Part shown: piece by piece, positions 17,576-26,719 of the stretch
How the letters are laid out: every line of letters begins with the position of its first letter
Position numbering within the stretch: position 1 is the stretch's first letter
DNA from: Catenulispora pinistramenti
GTDB lineage: Bacteria > Actinomycetota > Actinomycetes > Streptomycetales > Catenulisporaceae
Reading direction: 5' to 3'
NCBI RefSeq assembly: GCF_018274385.1
Contig: NZ_JAAFYZ010000007.1
Span: 45,713-109,712 of the forward strand
Length of the DNA: 64,000 bases
Program-made: the position numbers and the translations under genes
Notes under the pieces: generated by a model
Told to the model about the DNA's origin: nothing
The model's input: only the letters and a program-made list of their open reading frames with translations
Databases searched by the model: none

Positions 17576-19336
17576 TCACTGGACGCCGAGGGCCTGGTAG
17601 TCGTACATGCCGTACGCCTGCTCGATGTAGGCGTTCGTGAGGTTCGGCGGGCGCAGCATCAGGGCCCGGGAGTCGATCATCGGCACCAGTGCCGCGTCCT
17701 TCAGCGCCTGCTGGTCGATCTGGGCGTACAGCGCGTTGCGGGCGTCCGGGTCGGTGGTCTTGAGCGCGGTGGCCATCAGGGAATCGACGGCCGGGTCGTC
17801 GAGTTCGGAGTAGTTGCTCTCCCCGGTCGCCTTGATGCCGTCCGGGGTGAGGATCTGGTCCAGGAATCCGTACCCTGACGGGAAGTCGGCGGCCCACGCG
17901 GTGATGAACAGCGCCTCGTTGTTCTGCTTGACGTACGACTGACTGCCGGCCTTGATCGAGAGCTGGCTGTACTTGAAGCCGTCCTCGGTCACGGTGATGC
18001 CGATGGCGGCCAGGTTCTGCTGGACGACGTCGGCGACCGGCTTGTCCTTCGGCTGATCGATGTAGTAGCCCACCTGGGTGGTGATGTCGGTGACGTGCTC
18101 GGCGGCCTTGCAGGTCGCGATCTCGGCCCTGGCCTTGGCCAGGTCGCCGGTGTGGCCCGGGCTCTGGTACAGGTCCTGCTGGACGTAGCCCGGGACGGTC
18201 GGGGGCAGCACCGTGGTGGCGATGTCGCCGCCGCCGATGCCGCCGCCGAACGCGGTCTGCACCGCGGACTTGTCGATCGCCCATTCCACGGCCTTGCGAC
18301 AGTCGATGTCGTCGAACGGCTTGATCGTCGTGTTGATCGTCAGATAGGTCAGCAACCCGGTGATCGGGTCGTCGGCCTCGGCCTTGAGCCTGGGGTTGCC
18401 CAGCACCTGCGACTGCGTCGCGGTCTGGACGCCGGCGCCGGACTGGTCCACGTCGGTGGTGCCGTGCAGCAGGTCCTGATCGACCGTCTGCGCGCTGACG
18501 TCGACCTTGTCGACGATCCTGGCGGCGTGCGCGACATGCAGGTGCAGCGGGTCGGAGGCGGCGTTGAAGGCCGGGGACGCCGACAGGTCGAGCTCCTTGC
18601 CCACGGCGTAGGAGTCGAACCTGTACGCCCCGGAGGACAGTACGTGCTCGTAGTAGGTGGCGCCGGTGTCCTTGGCCCGCGGGACCGGCACTGTCGACGG
18701 CAGCGTCAGCACGTCGTCGAAGTCCGCGAACGGCTTGACCAGATGGAAGACGATGGTGTCGCTGTCCGGCGTGTCGATGCCCGAGGGGTGGTCGGCCGGG
18801 TTCTTGTCCTTGTACGGACCCTGATAGTTCGTGGTGTCCGTGAGCAGCTGCTTGAAGTAGGTCGGGCCGTTCGGCAGGACCTCCTGGCCCCAGTTCGAGC
18901 GCTCGATGCCGTAGGCGACGTCCTGCGCGGTGATCGGGGAGCCGTCCGTGTACGTCGCACCCTTGACCAGGTGGAAGGTCCAGGTCAGGCCGTCCGCGCT
19001 CATGGTGCCCAGATCGGTGGCCAGGTCCGGGACCAGCTTCACCGGGCCGGGGGCCTCGGCGAAGGTGACCAGCGAGCGGGTGTAGAGCCGCATCACGTCC
19101 CAGTCGGCCCCGAAGTAGCTGTTGCCCGGGTCGGTGGACTGCAGGTCCGAGGACTGTTCCAGCCGGAGCGTCCCGTGGCCGGTGGCGGAGGATTTGTTCA
19201 CGGTCCCGGCCAGGCCGACGTCGTACGCCGCCGAGGAATGGGCTCCGGTACCGCCGCTGGACCCGCCGCCGCAGGCCGCGGCGCCGAACGCCAACGCTGC
19301 GGCCGCCGCGTAAGCGGCGATTCGTGGCTTGCGCAT
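17576..19336 (-). CDS. dppA: Peptide-binding lipoprotein (SBP family 5)
   Basis: Extracytoplasmic solute-binding protein, 586 aa. The signal peptide (MRKPRIAAYAAAAALAFG) ends in a lipobox with Cys (GAAACGGG), so the mature protein should be lipid-anchored outside the membrane. Typical family-5 blocks follow: LVPDLATDLGTMSADGLTWTF, ITAQDVAYGIERS and, later, CRKAVEWAIDKSAV. It delivers peptides to the DppB/DppC permeases on either side. Ligand specificity is unknown; the neighbouring racemase and dipeptidase point to D-residue-containing peptides, perhaps from cell walls. Confidence 0.92.
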   Translation of the reverse strand: MRKPRIAAYAAAAALAFGAAACGGGSSGGTGAHSSAAYDVGLAGTVNKSSATGHGTLRLEQSSDLQSTDPGNSYFGADWDVMRLYTRSLVTFAEAPGPVKLVPDLATDLGTMSADGLTWTFHLVKGATYTDGSPITAQDVAYGIERSNWGQEVLPNGPTYFKQLLTDTTNYQGPYKDKNPADHPSGIDTPDSDTIVFHLVKPFADFDDVLTLPSTVPVPRAKDTGATYYEHVLSSGAYRFDSYAVGKELDLSASPAFNAASDPLHLHVAHAARIVDKVDVSAQTVDQDLLHGTTDVDQSGAGVQTATQSQVLGNPRLKAEADDPITGLLTYLTINTTIKPFDDIDCRKAVEWAIDKSAVQTAFGGGIGGGDIATTVLPPTVPGYVQQDLYQSPGHTGDLAKARAEIATCKAAEHVTDITTQVGYYIDQPKDKPVADVVQQNLAAIGITVTEDGFKYSQLSIKAGSQSYVKQNNEALFITAWAADFPSGYGFLDQILTPDGIKATGESNYSELDDPAVDSLMATALKTTDPDARNALYAQIDQQALKDAALVPMIDSRALMLRPPNLTNAYIEQAYGMYDYQALGVQ

Positions 19337-19379
19337 GATGTGTGTGAGCCCCTTGTTCTCTCGTTCGGGTCTGGCCCGG

Positions 19380-20372
19380 TCAGCGACTGGCCTTGGGATC
19401 GAAGGCGTCGCGCAGTCCGTCGCCGAGCAGGTTGAAGGCGAGCACGGTGAGGAAGATGGCCGAGCCGGGAACGATCAGGAACTCCGGGTCGACCTGGTAC
19501 AGGGCGATCGCCTCGTTGACCATCTCGCCCCAGGACGGCATGGGCGAGCGGATGCCGACTCCCAGGTAGGACAGTGACGCTTCGAACAGGATGTTCGACG
19601 GGATGAGCAGCGTGGCGTAGACCAGGATCGGCGCCGTCAGGTTGGGCAAAATCTCCCTGAGGATGATCCGCCCCGGGGTGGCGCCCAGGACGCGCGCCGC
19701 CTCCACGAACTCGCGTTCGCGCAGCACCAGGGTCTGCCCGCGCACGATGCGGCCGATATACGGCCAGGAGAAGAAGCCGATGATGAAGATCAGCAGTACG
19801 ATCCGCAGCGTGTTGCCGGTCAGCCCGAAGGCCGAGTAGCCGAGCACTCCGGACAGCGAGATCGCGAACAGGAACAGCGGGAACGCGAGCATCACGTCCA
19901 TGGTCCGGCTGATCACCGAGTCGATCAGGCCGCCGAAATAGCCGGCGACCATCCCGAGGCCGACCCCGATCGCGATGGCGATGACGGTGGCCAGTCCGGC
20001 GATGCCCAGCGAGGTCCGGGCGCCGTAGACGACCCGGGCGAACAGGTCGCGGCCGGTGGGCACGTCCACGCCGAGGATGTGCCGCGAACTCATCCCGCCG
20101 AAGCCGCCGCTGGGGATCTGCAGGTTCGGGTCGATCAGTCTCGTGTGCGTGGTGTAGGGATCGTTGCCGGTGAGCGAGCACAGCTGCGGCGCGAAGATCG
20201 CTGTCAGGATGAGCAGGACGACGGTCACCCCGCCGGCCATCGCGACCTTGTCCTTCTTCAGCCGGCCCAGGGCGATCCGGCCCGGGGAGCGGCCCTCGAT
20301 GGCCTCGCCCGGCGGCGCCGCGGCTTCCGGCTCGGCCGCCGGCGCCGAGCCCGGTTCCAGAATCGTCGTCAT
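19380..20372 (-). CDS. dppC: Dipeptide/oligopeptide ABC importer permease (DppC type)
   Basis: Second permease, 330 aa. An Ala/Glu-rich cytoplasmic start precedes the first helix (VAMAGGVTVVLLILTAIFAP) and the OppC-type N-terminal domain. The EAA loop reads EFVEAARVLGATPGRIILREILPN. The segment GVDVPTGRDLFARVVYGARTS is diagnostic for OppC/DppC. It lies 53 bp downstream of the serine hydrolase gene and 43 bp upstream of the binding protein, consistent with one long transcript running from 21.6 to 11.0 kb. Confidence 0.92.
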   Translation of the reverse strand: MTTILEPGSAPAAEPEAAAPPGEAIEGRSPGRIALGRLKKDKVAMAGGVTVVLLILTAIFAPQLCSLTGNDPYTTHTRLIDPNLQIPSGGFGGMSSRHILGVDVPTGRDLFARVVYGARTSLGIAGLATVIAIAIGVGLGMVAGYFGGLIDSVISRTMDVMLAFPLFLFAISLSGVLGYSAFGLTGNTLRIVLLIFIIGFFSWPYIGRIVRGQTLVLREREFVEAARVLGATPGRIILREILPNLTAPILVYATLLIPSNILFEASLSYLGVGIRSPMPSWGEMVNEAIALYQVDPEFLIVPGSAIFLTVLAFNLLGDGLRDAFDPKASR

Positions 20373-20425
20373 CGTGTCGCTTCCTCACAGTGGCCAGCGG
20401 GGAGACCTTCCGCGAAGCAGGGCCT

Positions 20426-21622
20426 TCATCCCAGGAGTCGCGCCCCGTGGACGAGATCTGTCGTGACCGAGGCCCTGAAGTCGGTGACCGACGACCCGTC
20501 GCCCTCGTCGGTGTTGATCAGCACGGCGACGGCGTGGGTCTGGTCTTCCGTCAGGACCACCATGTTGGCGAACCCGATGTCCGAGCCGGAGTGGCCGACG
20601 TACGGGTGCCCGTCGACGACCTCTTGGACCCAGCCGAGACCCTGGTAGGGCACTATCTTCGGACTGACCTGGGGGCGCAGCATGTCGGCGACGTCGGCCG
20701 CCGACAGGATCGGGGGCGTGCCGATCGCCCCGCCGATCATGGCCCGCAGGCTGGTCGCCAGATCGGCCACCGAGCAGCGCAGGGCACCAGCGGGGACGTC
20801 CGGATAGCTCATCTGGGGCAGCGCCGCCAAGGCGCCCTTCTTGAACTCATACGGCACGGCCAAGACGCCCGGCGCGAACTCCCGCAGGTACCAATGCGCG
20901 CCGGTGACACCGAGCGGCTCGAACAGGTTCGCCTTCGTGGAGGCGGCGAAGTCCTGTCCGCTGACGCACTCCACCACATAGCCGACCAGGGCCATACCCA
21001 CGTCGGAGTAGTCGAAGTACGTGGCCGGCTTGTGCTTGGGGAGATACGACTTCTTCGGTGAATAGTGGGTCCCACCCGGCACGAGGTAGTCGCGCAGGAA
21101 GTCCGACAGGCTCTCCTTCGGGTCCCCGACGACGTCGAAGCCCACGTAGTTCTCGTCGGAGACGCTGGAGGTGTGGGTGACCAATTGGTGCGGGGTGATC
21201 GGCACGTCCGGGTAAGCGGGGTTGCGCACCGGGAAGTCGATGAAACCGTTGACGTCGTCGTGCAGGTCGAGGCCGCAGCGATCGAACAGCTGGACCAGGG
21301 CCGAGGCGGTGAACAGCTTGCTGACCGACGCCAGGTGCATGGGCGTGGTCGGGGTGAGCAGGCGGTTCGCGGCGATATCGGCGTAGCCGAAGGCCGCCGC
21401 ATAGGGTGTCGGGGCGTTCTTGGACACGATCGCGACTTCGACCCCCGCGACGTGGGCGGTCGCCAACCGCGCCGGCATGCCCGCCTCGAACTCGCGCAGC
21501 CACTGATCGAACGTCTGGTTCCGGCCCGTGGCGGCGAACGCCTCGGAGCCCTGGGTGAGGAGAACACCTGCCAGTCCGCCGGCCAGTCCCGCCTTGAGTA
21601 CCGAACGTCGAGTCGAGATCAT
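20426..21622 (-). CDS. Tat-exported serine hydrolase (class C beta-lactamase fold)
   Basis: Penicillin-binding-protein-like hydrolase of 398 aa. The N-terminus STRRSVLKAGLAGGLAG is a twin-arginine signal. The catalytic SxxK is SVSK, the second motif is YSD in place of the usual YxN, and the third is HSG in place of KTG; all three occur in D-aminopeptidase, esterase and AmpC relatives. Placed first before a peptide importer and a D-amino-acid pathway, it may trim D-residue-containing peptides outside the cell. Esterase activity is an alternative. The promoter should lie in the 357-bp gap upstream. Confidence 0.85.
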   Translation of the reverse strand: MISTRRSVLKAGLAGGLAGVLLTQGSEAFAATGRNQTFDQWLREFEAGMPARLATAHVAGVEVAIVSKNAPTPYAAAFGYADIAANRLLTPTTPMHLASVSKLFTASALVQLFDRCGLDLHDDVNGFIDFPVRNPAYPDVPITPHQLVTHTSSVSDENYVGFDVVGDPKESLSDFLRDYLVPGGTHYSPKKSYLPKHKPATYFDYSDVGMALVGYVVECVSGQDFAASTKANLFEPLGVTGAHWYLREFAPGVLAVPYEFKKGALAALPQMSYPDVPAGALRCSVADLATSLRAMIGGAIGTPPILSAADVADMLRPQVSPKIVPYQGLGWVQEVVDGHPYVGHSGSDIGFANMVVLTEDQTHAVAVLINTDEGDGSSVTDFRASVTTDLVHGARLLG

Positions 21623-21979
21623 GATGCGTCATCCGTCTCTGGCGGTCGTATCCGCCGATTGATTCCGGGGTGGGGCGAGCGACTCGTTCAGTCGCGACCC
21701 GGCTCACTCACCGGGAGACACCCGCTTGGTTCACGGATCGGTGTGCCGAGGGTATGTCCGCCGGTCGGGCCGGGGCTTCGTCAGGGCGGATAAGGCCGGG
21801 TGACGGAATCTGTAGAGAAGGACGAAGATCGTCGGCGGCCCGTCACGGGCCAATGTCTCAGGGTCCTGATTCACGGGACGGGTGCGGGGCGCGAACCCGA
21901 GCGCGGAACGGACCCCGCCATCGGACTGGCCCGTCATCGCCCGGCGGGACAGTGGTACCGACCGGCACCGGTGTGAGTG
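21623..21979. promoter_or_regulatory. 357-bp promoter region with a 15-bp palindrome
   Basis: No gene is supported in this gap between the PucR regulator and the peptide-salvage operon. At 21837-21851 the sequence GGCCCGTCACGGGCC is palindromic except for its central base, about 215 bp upstream of the serine hydrolase start. It could be an operator for the PucR protein or an RNA hairpin after the pucR stop. Confidence 0.35.
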
Positions 21980-23710
21980 TCAGCGAGCCGGATCCGCGTC
22001 GGGGTCGCCCTGGGCCGTCGGCCGCCCGGGGGGCTGCAGTCGAAGGTGCAGCATGGCCGCGAAGCGGGCGTCGGCGTCGCGCAGATCGATCTGGCCGATC
22101 TCGGCGACCCGGCGCAGCCGGTACCGGAAGGTGTTCGGATGGACGTACTGCGTCGCCGAAGCGGCGTTCACGTCGCCGAACGCCTCCAGCCACGCCCGCA
22201 GCGTGGCGACCAGGCCGGTGCGGTGCACAGAGTCGTAGTGGGCCAGACGCGCGACCGGGCCGCCGAGCGCGTCGCCGCGCTCGGCGATCGTCTCGGCCAT
22301 CTCCGCCAGCAGCGCTTGGAGCTGGACATCGCTGATCGAAGCCACGCAGGCCTCGCCGTCCCGGTTCCGCAGTACGTTCAGGGCCCGGTGCGCCCCGGCT
22401 CGCGACCGGAACAGTTCGCCGTGGCCGGTGCCGACCTCGCCGATGCCGACGATCAGCCCGTGCCGGGTGCCGACGCGCCGCAGGAACTCCTGCGCCACCG
22501 TGGCGACGCGCTGTGCGCCGTCGGCACTCTGCTGCGGCACCGGAACGATGGCGTACACCACGTCGCCGACGACGGCCACGGCCGAGCGCGGATGCACGGC
22601 GGTCAGGTGCACCGCGAACGCGTCGGCCACGCGTTGGCGTTCGGCGACCAGGTGCGCGCGCTGCACGGCGGACGGCTCGCCGTCAGAGCCGATGGAGCCG
22701 ATGACGTCCAAGGCGACGACCACGGCGGCCCGCTCGGCCAACCCCAGGCGCGCGACGGCCTGCGCCGCGCCGGGCCCGGACTCCAGCGCCGTGGCGACCA
22801 GGTCGGCGTGCAGCCGCCGCCCGACGTCGGCTCCGGCACGCAGCCGCATCATGTGCAAGGCGACGAGCTTGGCCGCGTCGCGCAGCGCCTGCGCACGCTC
22901 GGCCGACAGCGGCGCCCACACCGCGGCCCAGATCGTGCCGAGGATCTCGTCGCCGGCCCGCACCACCAGCGCGGCCCTGGGCATCTCGCCGTGACCTATC
23001 AGGTCCGGCAGGGGATCGACGAACACCGGTTCCTCGCTGCGGTACAGAGCCTGGTAGACACCGCGCTCCTCGAGGATGCGCGTGTACTGCTCAGGGACCT
23101 GTCGGCCCAGGATGGTCGCCACCCGCGAGGCGTCGGCTTCGTCCTGGCGGCCGGAGAACGCCAGAACCCGGTTGCCGCGGTCCTCGATGGTGATCGGCGC
23201 GTCCAGCAAGGCCGCGATGGCGTTCGCGAGGGCGAACAGGTCGCCGGCCGGCGTCCCGAACATCGTCGGCGTACCCACCTCGGCGATGTCGCCCTCCGCG
23301 ATCAGCGACCTGACCATGGCCGCCAGCTGCGCCCAAGTCGCGCCGGGCGTCAGGGCCAGCACGGTGACACCCGAGCGCGACGACGCGGCCGTGACGACCG
23401 GATCAGCGAGGACGGGCGCCCGGACCACCAGCGCCGCCGCACCGGCCATGACGGGGTCGCTCAGCAGCGCGGCGATCGACGCCGGCTCCCGCACCCCCAC
23501 GCCGAGGACCAGCGCGTCCAGGCACGACACCTGCTCCTCCAGCGGATCGTAGATGACGACGCCGCCGACCCGGGCCTCGGAGACCGCATCGCCGCACACC
23601 ACCTCGAGCAGGGTGCTGCCCAGGTCCTCGATGACCCGGCCCAGGCTGGCCCGTAGATGCGCCTTCATCGCCGATCGCACGCCTTCCGCATCTACGGCCC
23701 GCTCCCACAT
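21980..23710 (-). CDS. PucR/CdaR-family transcriptional regulator
   Basis: Regulator of 576 aa. The N-terminal half is a PucR-type sensory domain (EARVGGVVIYDPLEEQ, ITIEDRGNRVLAFS), followed by a central GGDEF-like fold (AERAAVVVALDVIG). The C-terminal helix-turn-helix (LAHYDSVHRTGLVATLRAWLE, then ASATQYVHPNTFRYRLRRV) is the hallmark of the family. PucR proteins usually activate catabolic operons in response to a nitrogen-containing ligand. It lies directly upstream of the peptide/D-amino-acid block on the same strand and is the best candidate to control it. GAGGGA precedes the ATG at 23710. Confidence 0.88.
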   Translation of the reverse strand: MWERAVDAEGVRSAMKAHLRASLGRVIEDLGSTLLEVVCGDAVSEARVGGVVIYDPLEEQVSCLDALVLGVGVREPASIAALLSDPVMAGAAALVVRAPVLADPVVTAASSRSGVTVLALTPGATWAQLAAMVRSLIAEGDIAEVGTPTMFGTPAGDLFALANAIAALLDAPITIEDRGNRVLAFSGRQDEADASRVATILGRQVPEQYTRILEERGVYQALYRSEEPVFVDPLPDLIGHGEMPRAALVVRAGDEILGTIWAAVWAPLSAERAQALRDAAKLVALHMMRLRAGADVGRRLHADLVATALESGPGAAQAVARLGLAERAAVVVALDVIGSIGSDGEPSAVQRAHLVAERQRVADAFAVHLTAVHPRSAVAVVGDVVYAIVPVPQQSADGAQRVATVAQEFLRRVGTRHGLIVGIGEVGTGHGELFRSRAGAHRALNVLRNRDGEACVASISDVQLQALLAEMAETIAERGDALGGPVARLAHYDSVHRTGLVATLRAWLEAFGDVNAASATQYVHPNTFRYRLRRVAEIGQIDLRDADARFAAMLHLRLQPPGRPTAQGDPDADPAR

Positions 23711-23834
23711 CAGGATCCCTCGCCGTCCAAGGCATCCTGACGCCGCCGAGTCCGCGTTGGCAAGGATCTTGGGCTGGACCCGCCCCGCCGCCGGCGGTAT
23801 CCGACCCGATGCGAGCGATAGCCGGGGCCTACGT

Positions 23835-23867
23835 CCCGGCCGGTCTCCGGCACGAGCCCCGGCCGGG
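23835..23867 (-). terminator. Hairpin after sulfatase gene
   Basis: Perfect 9-bp arms CCCGGCCGG and CCGGCCGGG enclose a 15-nt loop about 20 bp downstream of the sulfatase stop. It would separate the sulfatase transcript from the pucR promoter. No U-tract. Confidence 0.45.
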
Positions 23868-23887
23868 CGCGGAACGCTCGTAGGCGT

Positions 23888-25666
23888 TCACGATGACACC
23901 GTCAGTTCCTTCTTCAGCGTGTGCAGCACTTCCGCACTGACCGCGGGTGTGACCGCGGCGAGCTGGTAGGGCGACAGGTGTCCGACGTAGGCGCGCATGC
24001 TGTCACGGGTCAGCAGCGGCAGTTGCCGGGCCAGGACTTCCCCTGCGCGCTCGTCGTCGAGAAGCTCGCCGATCGTGGACAGCACTCCCAGACCGTCGGT
24101 CTCGAACTCCGATGGCGGCGGCAGCGGGGCCGCTGAGCTGACTGTCTGGTCGTGCTGGGCCCGGGCCAGCAGGTGTTCCGGTCCCACCGGGCCCTCGGCC
24201 GGCAGGCCCAGGCGCTGGTACTGGCCGGCCGGGGCGTCGCAGGCGCGCATCAGCTGGACCAGGAGTGTGGCCATACGCAGTTCGAGCTCGTCGTCGATCA
24301 GCGGGTTCCGCTGTTCGGGGTCTGATTCGAGGTCGAACAGCAGGGTTCCGAAGCTGTGCGGGTTGCCCCAGGTGACGGCGGGGACCCGCAGCACGGGGAC
24401 ACCCTTGGTGAACGAGAACGGTTCGGCCAGCTTCGCGCCGCGCAGCTCGTCCGGGGTGAACCGGGACGCCATGTGCGTCGGCATGAGCGTGAACTCCTCC
24501 AGCGGCTGGTTCGCCTCGGTGGCGCAGGCGCGCATGTAGACGTGGCGGCCGTCGGTGACGTTGACGTGCCCGCCGTGGTTGCCGAACAGTCCGCCCTCGC
24601 GCACCGGTGTGTCGGCCGCGACGGTCTCGGCCAGCGGCACGCCCTGCATGTCCGGTGTCGATCCGACGCCGAAGTACTCCAGCAGCGTCGGTCCGAAGTC
24701 GACCGTCTGCACCAGCGCCGACCGGCGCTCGCCGCGTACCCGGCTTCGGGGGTCCCAGACGAACAGCGGCGTGTGGATGTTCTCGTCGTACCAGGGCTGG
24801 ACGGTCTTGCCCCACCAGCCGTGCTCGCCGAGCAGCAGACCGTGGTCGGTGCAGACGATCAGCATCGTGTCATCCCACAGGCCCTGCTCGTCCATCGCGT
24901 CCAGCACCCGGCCCAGCGAGGCGTCGCAGAACGTCAGCAGCGCCGAGTACTCGGCCCGCAGATGGTCGACGGTGCCCTCGTCCTCGGCGACGCGCCGGTA
25001 GTCCGGCCAGTCGAAGTGCGGGCCGTCGTAGTCATGCACGTAGTGCTCGCGGTGTTCCTCGTAGGCGAAGAACGGCTCGTGCGGATCGAAGCACTCGATC
25101 TGCAGGAACCACCGGTCGGCGTCCTTGTTCGTCTCGATGAACTCCAGGCCGGCGTCCACAGTCAGCGTCTGCGAGTGTGTCTCGACGGTCGGCATGTGCT
25201 GCCGGTTGACCCAGTCCTGCCGCCACGACGGCGTCCCGGACCGCCAGAAGCTCACCGTTTCGGCCGGCATCGGCGGGTCGGCGACCTGTCCCTTCCACTT
25301 GTCGCCCTCCTGCCCCCGGAACAGCTCGTAGGTGCTGAACCGGTTGTGGTAGGTCGCGCCGCCGTCCTCCCAGTAGTGGTAGTGGTCGGTGGCCAGGTGG
25401 GTGTGCACGCCCGCGGCGGACAGCAGTGCCGGGACCGAGTCGTCGAACGGTTCCAGCGGGCCCCAGGACCGGTGCAGGAAGTTGTGGCGGCCGGTGTGCA
25501 GCTCCCGGCGGGCCGGCATGCAGGGCATGCTGCCGGCGTAGCAGTTGTCGAAGGTCGCGGCGTGCCGGGCCAGCCGCTCGAAGTTGGGGGCGTGGATTCC
25601 CTGCGCGCCGTAGGGCGGCAGGTACCGGCGATTGAGGGTGTCGAACATGAGCATGACGGCGCGCAA
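23888..25666 (-). CDS. Type I sulfatase 1
   Basis: Alkaline-phosphatase-fold sulfatase, 592 aa. The N-terminus RAVMLMFDTLNRRYLPPYG supplies metal-binding Asp, and the signature SMPCMPARRELHTGR carries Cys49, the residue oxidised to formylglycine. The later DHGLLLGEHGWWGK block supplies the second metal and catalytic residues. No signal peptide, so it acts in the cytoplasm on imported substrate. TTG at 25666 is chosen as start because GAAGGAGC precedes it at ideal distance and family members begin with this MRAVM sequence; an in-frame ATG 10 codons upstream lacks a ribosome site and overlaps the operator. It is divergent from the gene of its activating enzyme. Confidence 0.9.
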   Translation of the reverse strand: MRAVMLMFDTLNRRYLPPYGAQGIHAPNFERLARHAATFDNCYAGSMPCMPARRELHTGRHNFLHRSWGPLEPFDDSVPALLSAAGVHTHLATDHYHYWEDGGATYHNRFSTYELFRGQEGDKWKGQVADPPMPAETVSFWRSGTPSWRQDWVNRQHMPTVETHSQTLTVDAGLEFIETNKDADRWFLQIECFDPHEPFFAYEEHREHYVHDYDGPHFDWPDYRRVAEDEGTVDHLRAEYSALLTFCDASLGRVLDAMDEQGLWDDTMLIVCTDHGLLLGEHGWWGKTVQPWYDENIHTPLFVWDPRSRVRGERRSALVQTVDFGPTLLEYFGVGSTPDMQGVPLAETVAADTPVREGGLFGNHGGHVNVTDGRHVYMRACATEANQPLEEFTLMPTHMASRFTPDELRGAKLAEPFSFTKGVPVLRVPAVTWGNPHSFGTLLFDLESDPEQRNPLIDDELELRMATLLVQLMRACDAPAGQYQRLGLPAEGPVGPEHLLARAQHDQTVSSAAPLPPPSEFETDGLGVLSTIGELLDDERAGEVLARQLPLLTRDSMRAYVGHLSPYQLAAVTPAVSAEVLHTLKKELTVSS

Positions 25667-25687
25667 GAGATGCTCCTTCGCAATGGG

Positions 25688-25705
25688 TATGTACATTAGA
25701 ACATA
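25688..25705. promoter_or_regulatory. PadR-type operator in the sulfatase/FGE divergent promoter
   Basis: TATGT-N8-ACATA, with core ATGTACATTAGAACAT, is an 18-bp interrupted palindrome matching the ATGT-N8-ACAT consensus known for PadR repressors. It lies 22 bp upstream of the sulfatase TTG and touches the first ATG of the FGE gene, so a bound repressor would block both divergent promoters. The padR gene is 1 kb away. Confidence 0.65.
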
Positions 25706-26646
25706 TGAAGCCGTGTTGCATGCCTTCGCATGAGCCCACCCGCGCCCCCCGACACGTCCCCTGGCCGATCACCGGGACCGGCGGGGCCGCATCGACCGCC
25801 GGCATGGTGCGGCTGCCGGGCGGTGAGTTCCTGATGGGTGCCGACGACGCCGAAGGATTCGCCGACGACGGCGAGGGACCGGTGCGGCCGGTACGCCTGG
25901 CGCCGTTCCGCATCGACGTCCACGCGGTCACCAACGACGCCTTCGCCGAGTTCGTGGCCGCGACCGGCCATCGCACCGACGCCGAGAGATTCGGCTGGTC
26001 GTACGTCTTCGCCGGCTTCCTGCCCGCGGCGCTGCGCCGCAGCGCCCGAAGGCCGGAACGCACCCCGTGGTGGTGTGGGGCCGAAGGCGCGATGTGGAGC
26101 CGGCCCGAAGGGCCGGGCAGCACGCTCGACGGCCGCGGGGACCACCCGGTCGTCCACGTCTCCTGGCACGACGCCGCCGCCTACGCGGCCTGGTCCGGCA
26201 AGCGCCTGCCCACCGAGGCCGAATGGGAGTACGCGGCGCGCGGCGGCCTGGAGCAGAAGCGCTACCCGTGGGGCGACGAGCTCGACCCGGACGGCGAGTA
26301 CCGCTGCGACATCTGGCGCGGCACGTTCCCCGCCAAGAACACCGCCGCCGACGGCTACCGCGGCACCGCCCCGGTCGACGCCTTCGAACCCAACGGATTC
26401 GGCCTGTTCAACACCTCCGGCAACGTCTGGGAATGGTGTGCCGATTGGTGGCGCACCGAACACGGCACCGAGCGCCCGCTGGTCGACCCGACCGGCCCGG
26501 CGACCGGCCACGACAAGGTGATCCGGGGCGGTTCCCACATGTGCCACGCGTCGTACTGCAACCGCTACCGCGTCGCCGCTCGCAGCGCCAACAGCCCCGA
26601 CAGCTCCAGCGGTCATGCGGGTTTCCGCTGTGTGGCGTCCGCGTAA
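25705..26646 (+). CDS. Formylglycine-generating enzyme (sulfatase activator)
   Basis: Copper-dependent oxidase-type FGE of 313 aa, which converts the Cys of the sulfatase CxPxR motif to formylglycine. The fold-defining blocks are all present: MVRLPGGEFLMGADD, AVTNDAFAEFVAATG, HPVVHVSWHDAAAYAAWSG, KRLPTEAEWEYAARGG and NTSGNVWEWCADWW. The catalytic pair is Cys280 and Cys285 in GGSHMCHASYCNRYRVAARS, as in the characterised Streptomyces enzyme, so it should be active. The ATG at 25705 abuts the operator and would give a nearly leaderless message; ATG at 25720 is an alternative. It serves the three sulfatases of this locus. Confidence 0.92.
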   Translation: MKPCCMPSHEPTRAPRHVPWPITGTGGAASTAGMVRLPGGEFLMGADDAEGFADDGEGPVRPVRLAPFRIDVHAVTNDAFAEFVAATGHRTDAERFGWSYVFAGFLPAALRRSARRPERTPWWCGAEGAMWSRPEGPGSTLDGRGDHPVVHVSWHDAAAYAAWSGKRLPTEAEWEYAARGGLEQKRYPWGDELDPDGEYRCDIWRGTFPAKNTAADGYRGTAPVDAFEPNGFGLFNTSGNVWEWCADWWRTEHGTERPLVDPTGPATGHDKVIRGGSHMCHASYCNRYRVAARSANSPDSSSGHAGFRCVASA

Positions 26647-26653
26647 CGCGGTC

Positions 26654-26708
26654 TTGACAGCTTCCCGGCGCCCGGTGAGACTGAGGCCCCATAAGTTCCT
26701 ACGTACAT
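26654..26708 (+). promoter_or_regulatory. Promoter and PadR-type operator of the padR-sulfatase operon
   Basis: A consensus -35 TTGACA (26654-26659) is followed after 17 bp by GAGACT (26677-26682) as -10. Ten bases further lies AAGT-N8-ACAT (26693-26708), one mismatch from the PadR core found 1 kb to the left. The operator would overlap the transcription start, the expected place for autorepression of padR and the genes behind it. Confidence 0.5.
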
Positions 26709-26719
26709 AAGGGCGGCGA

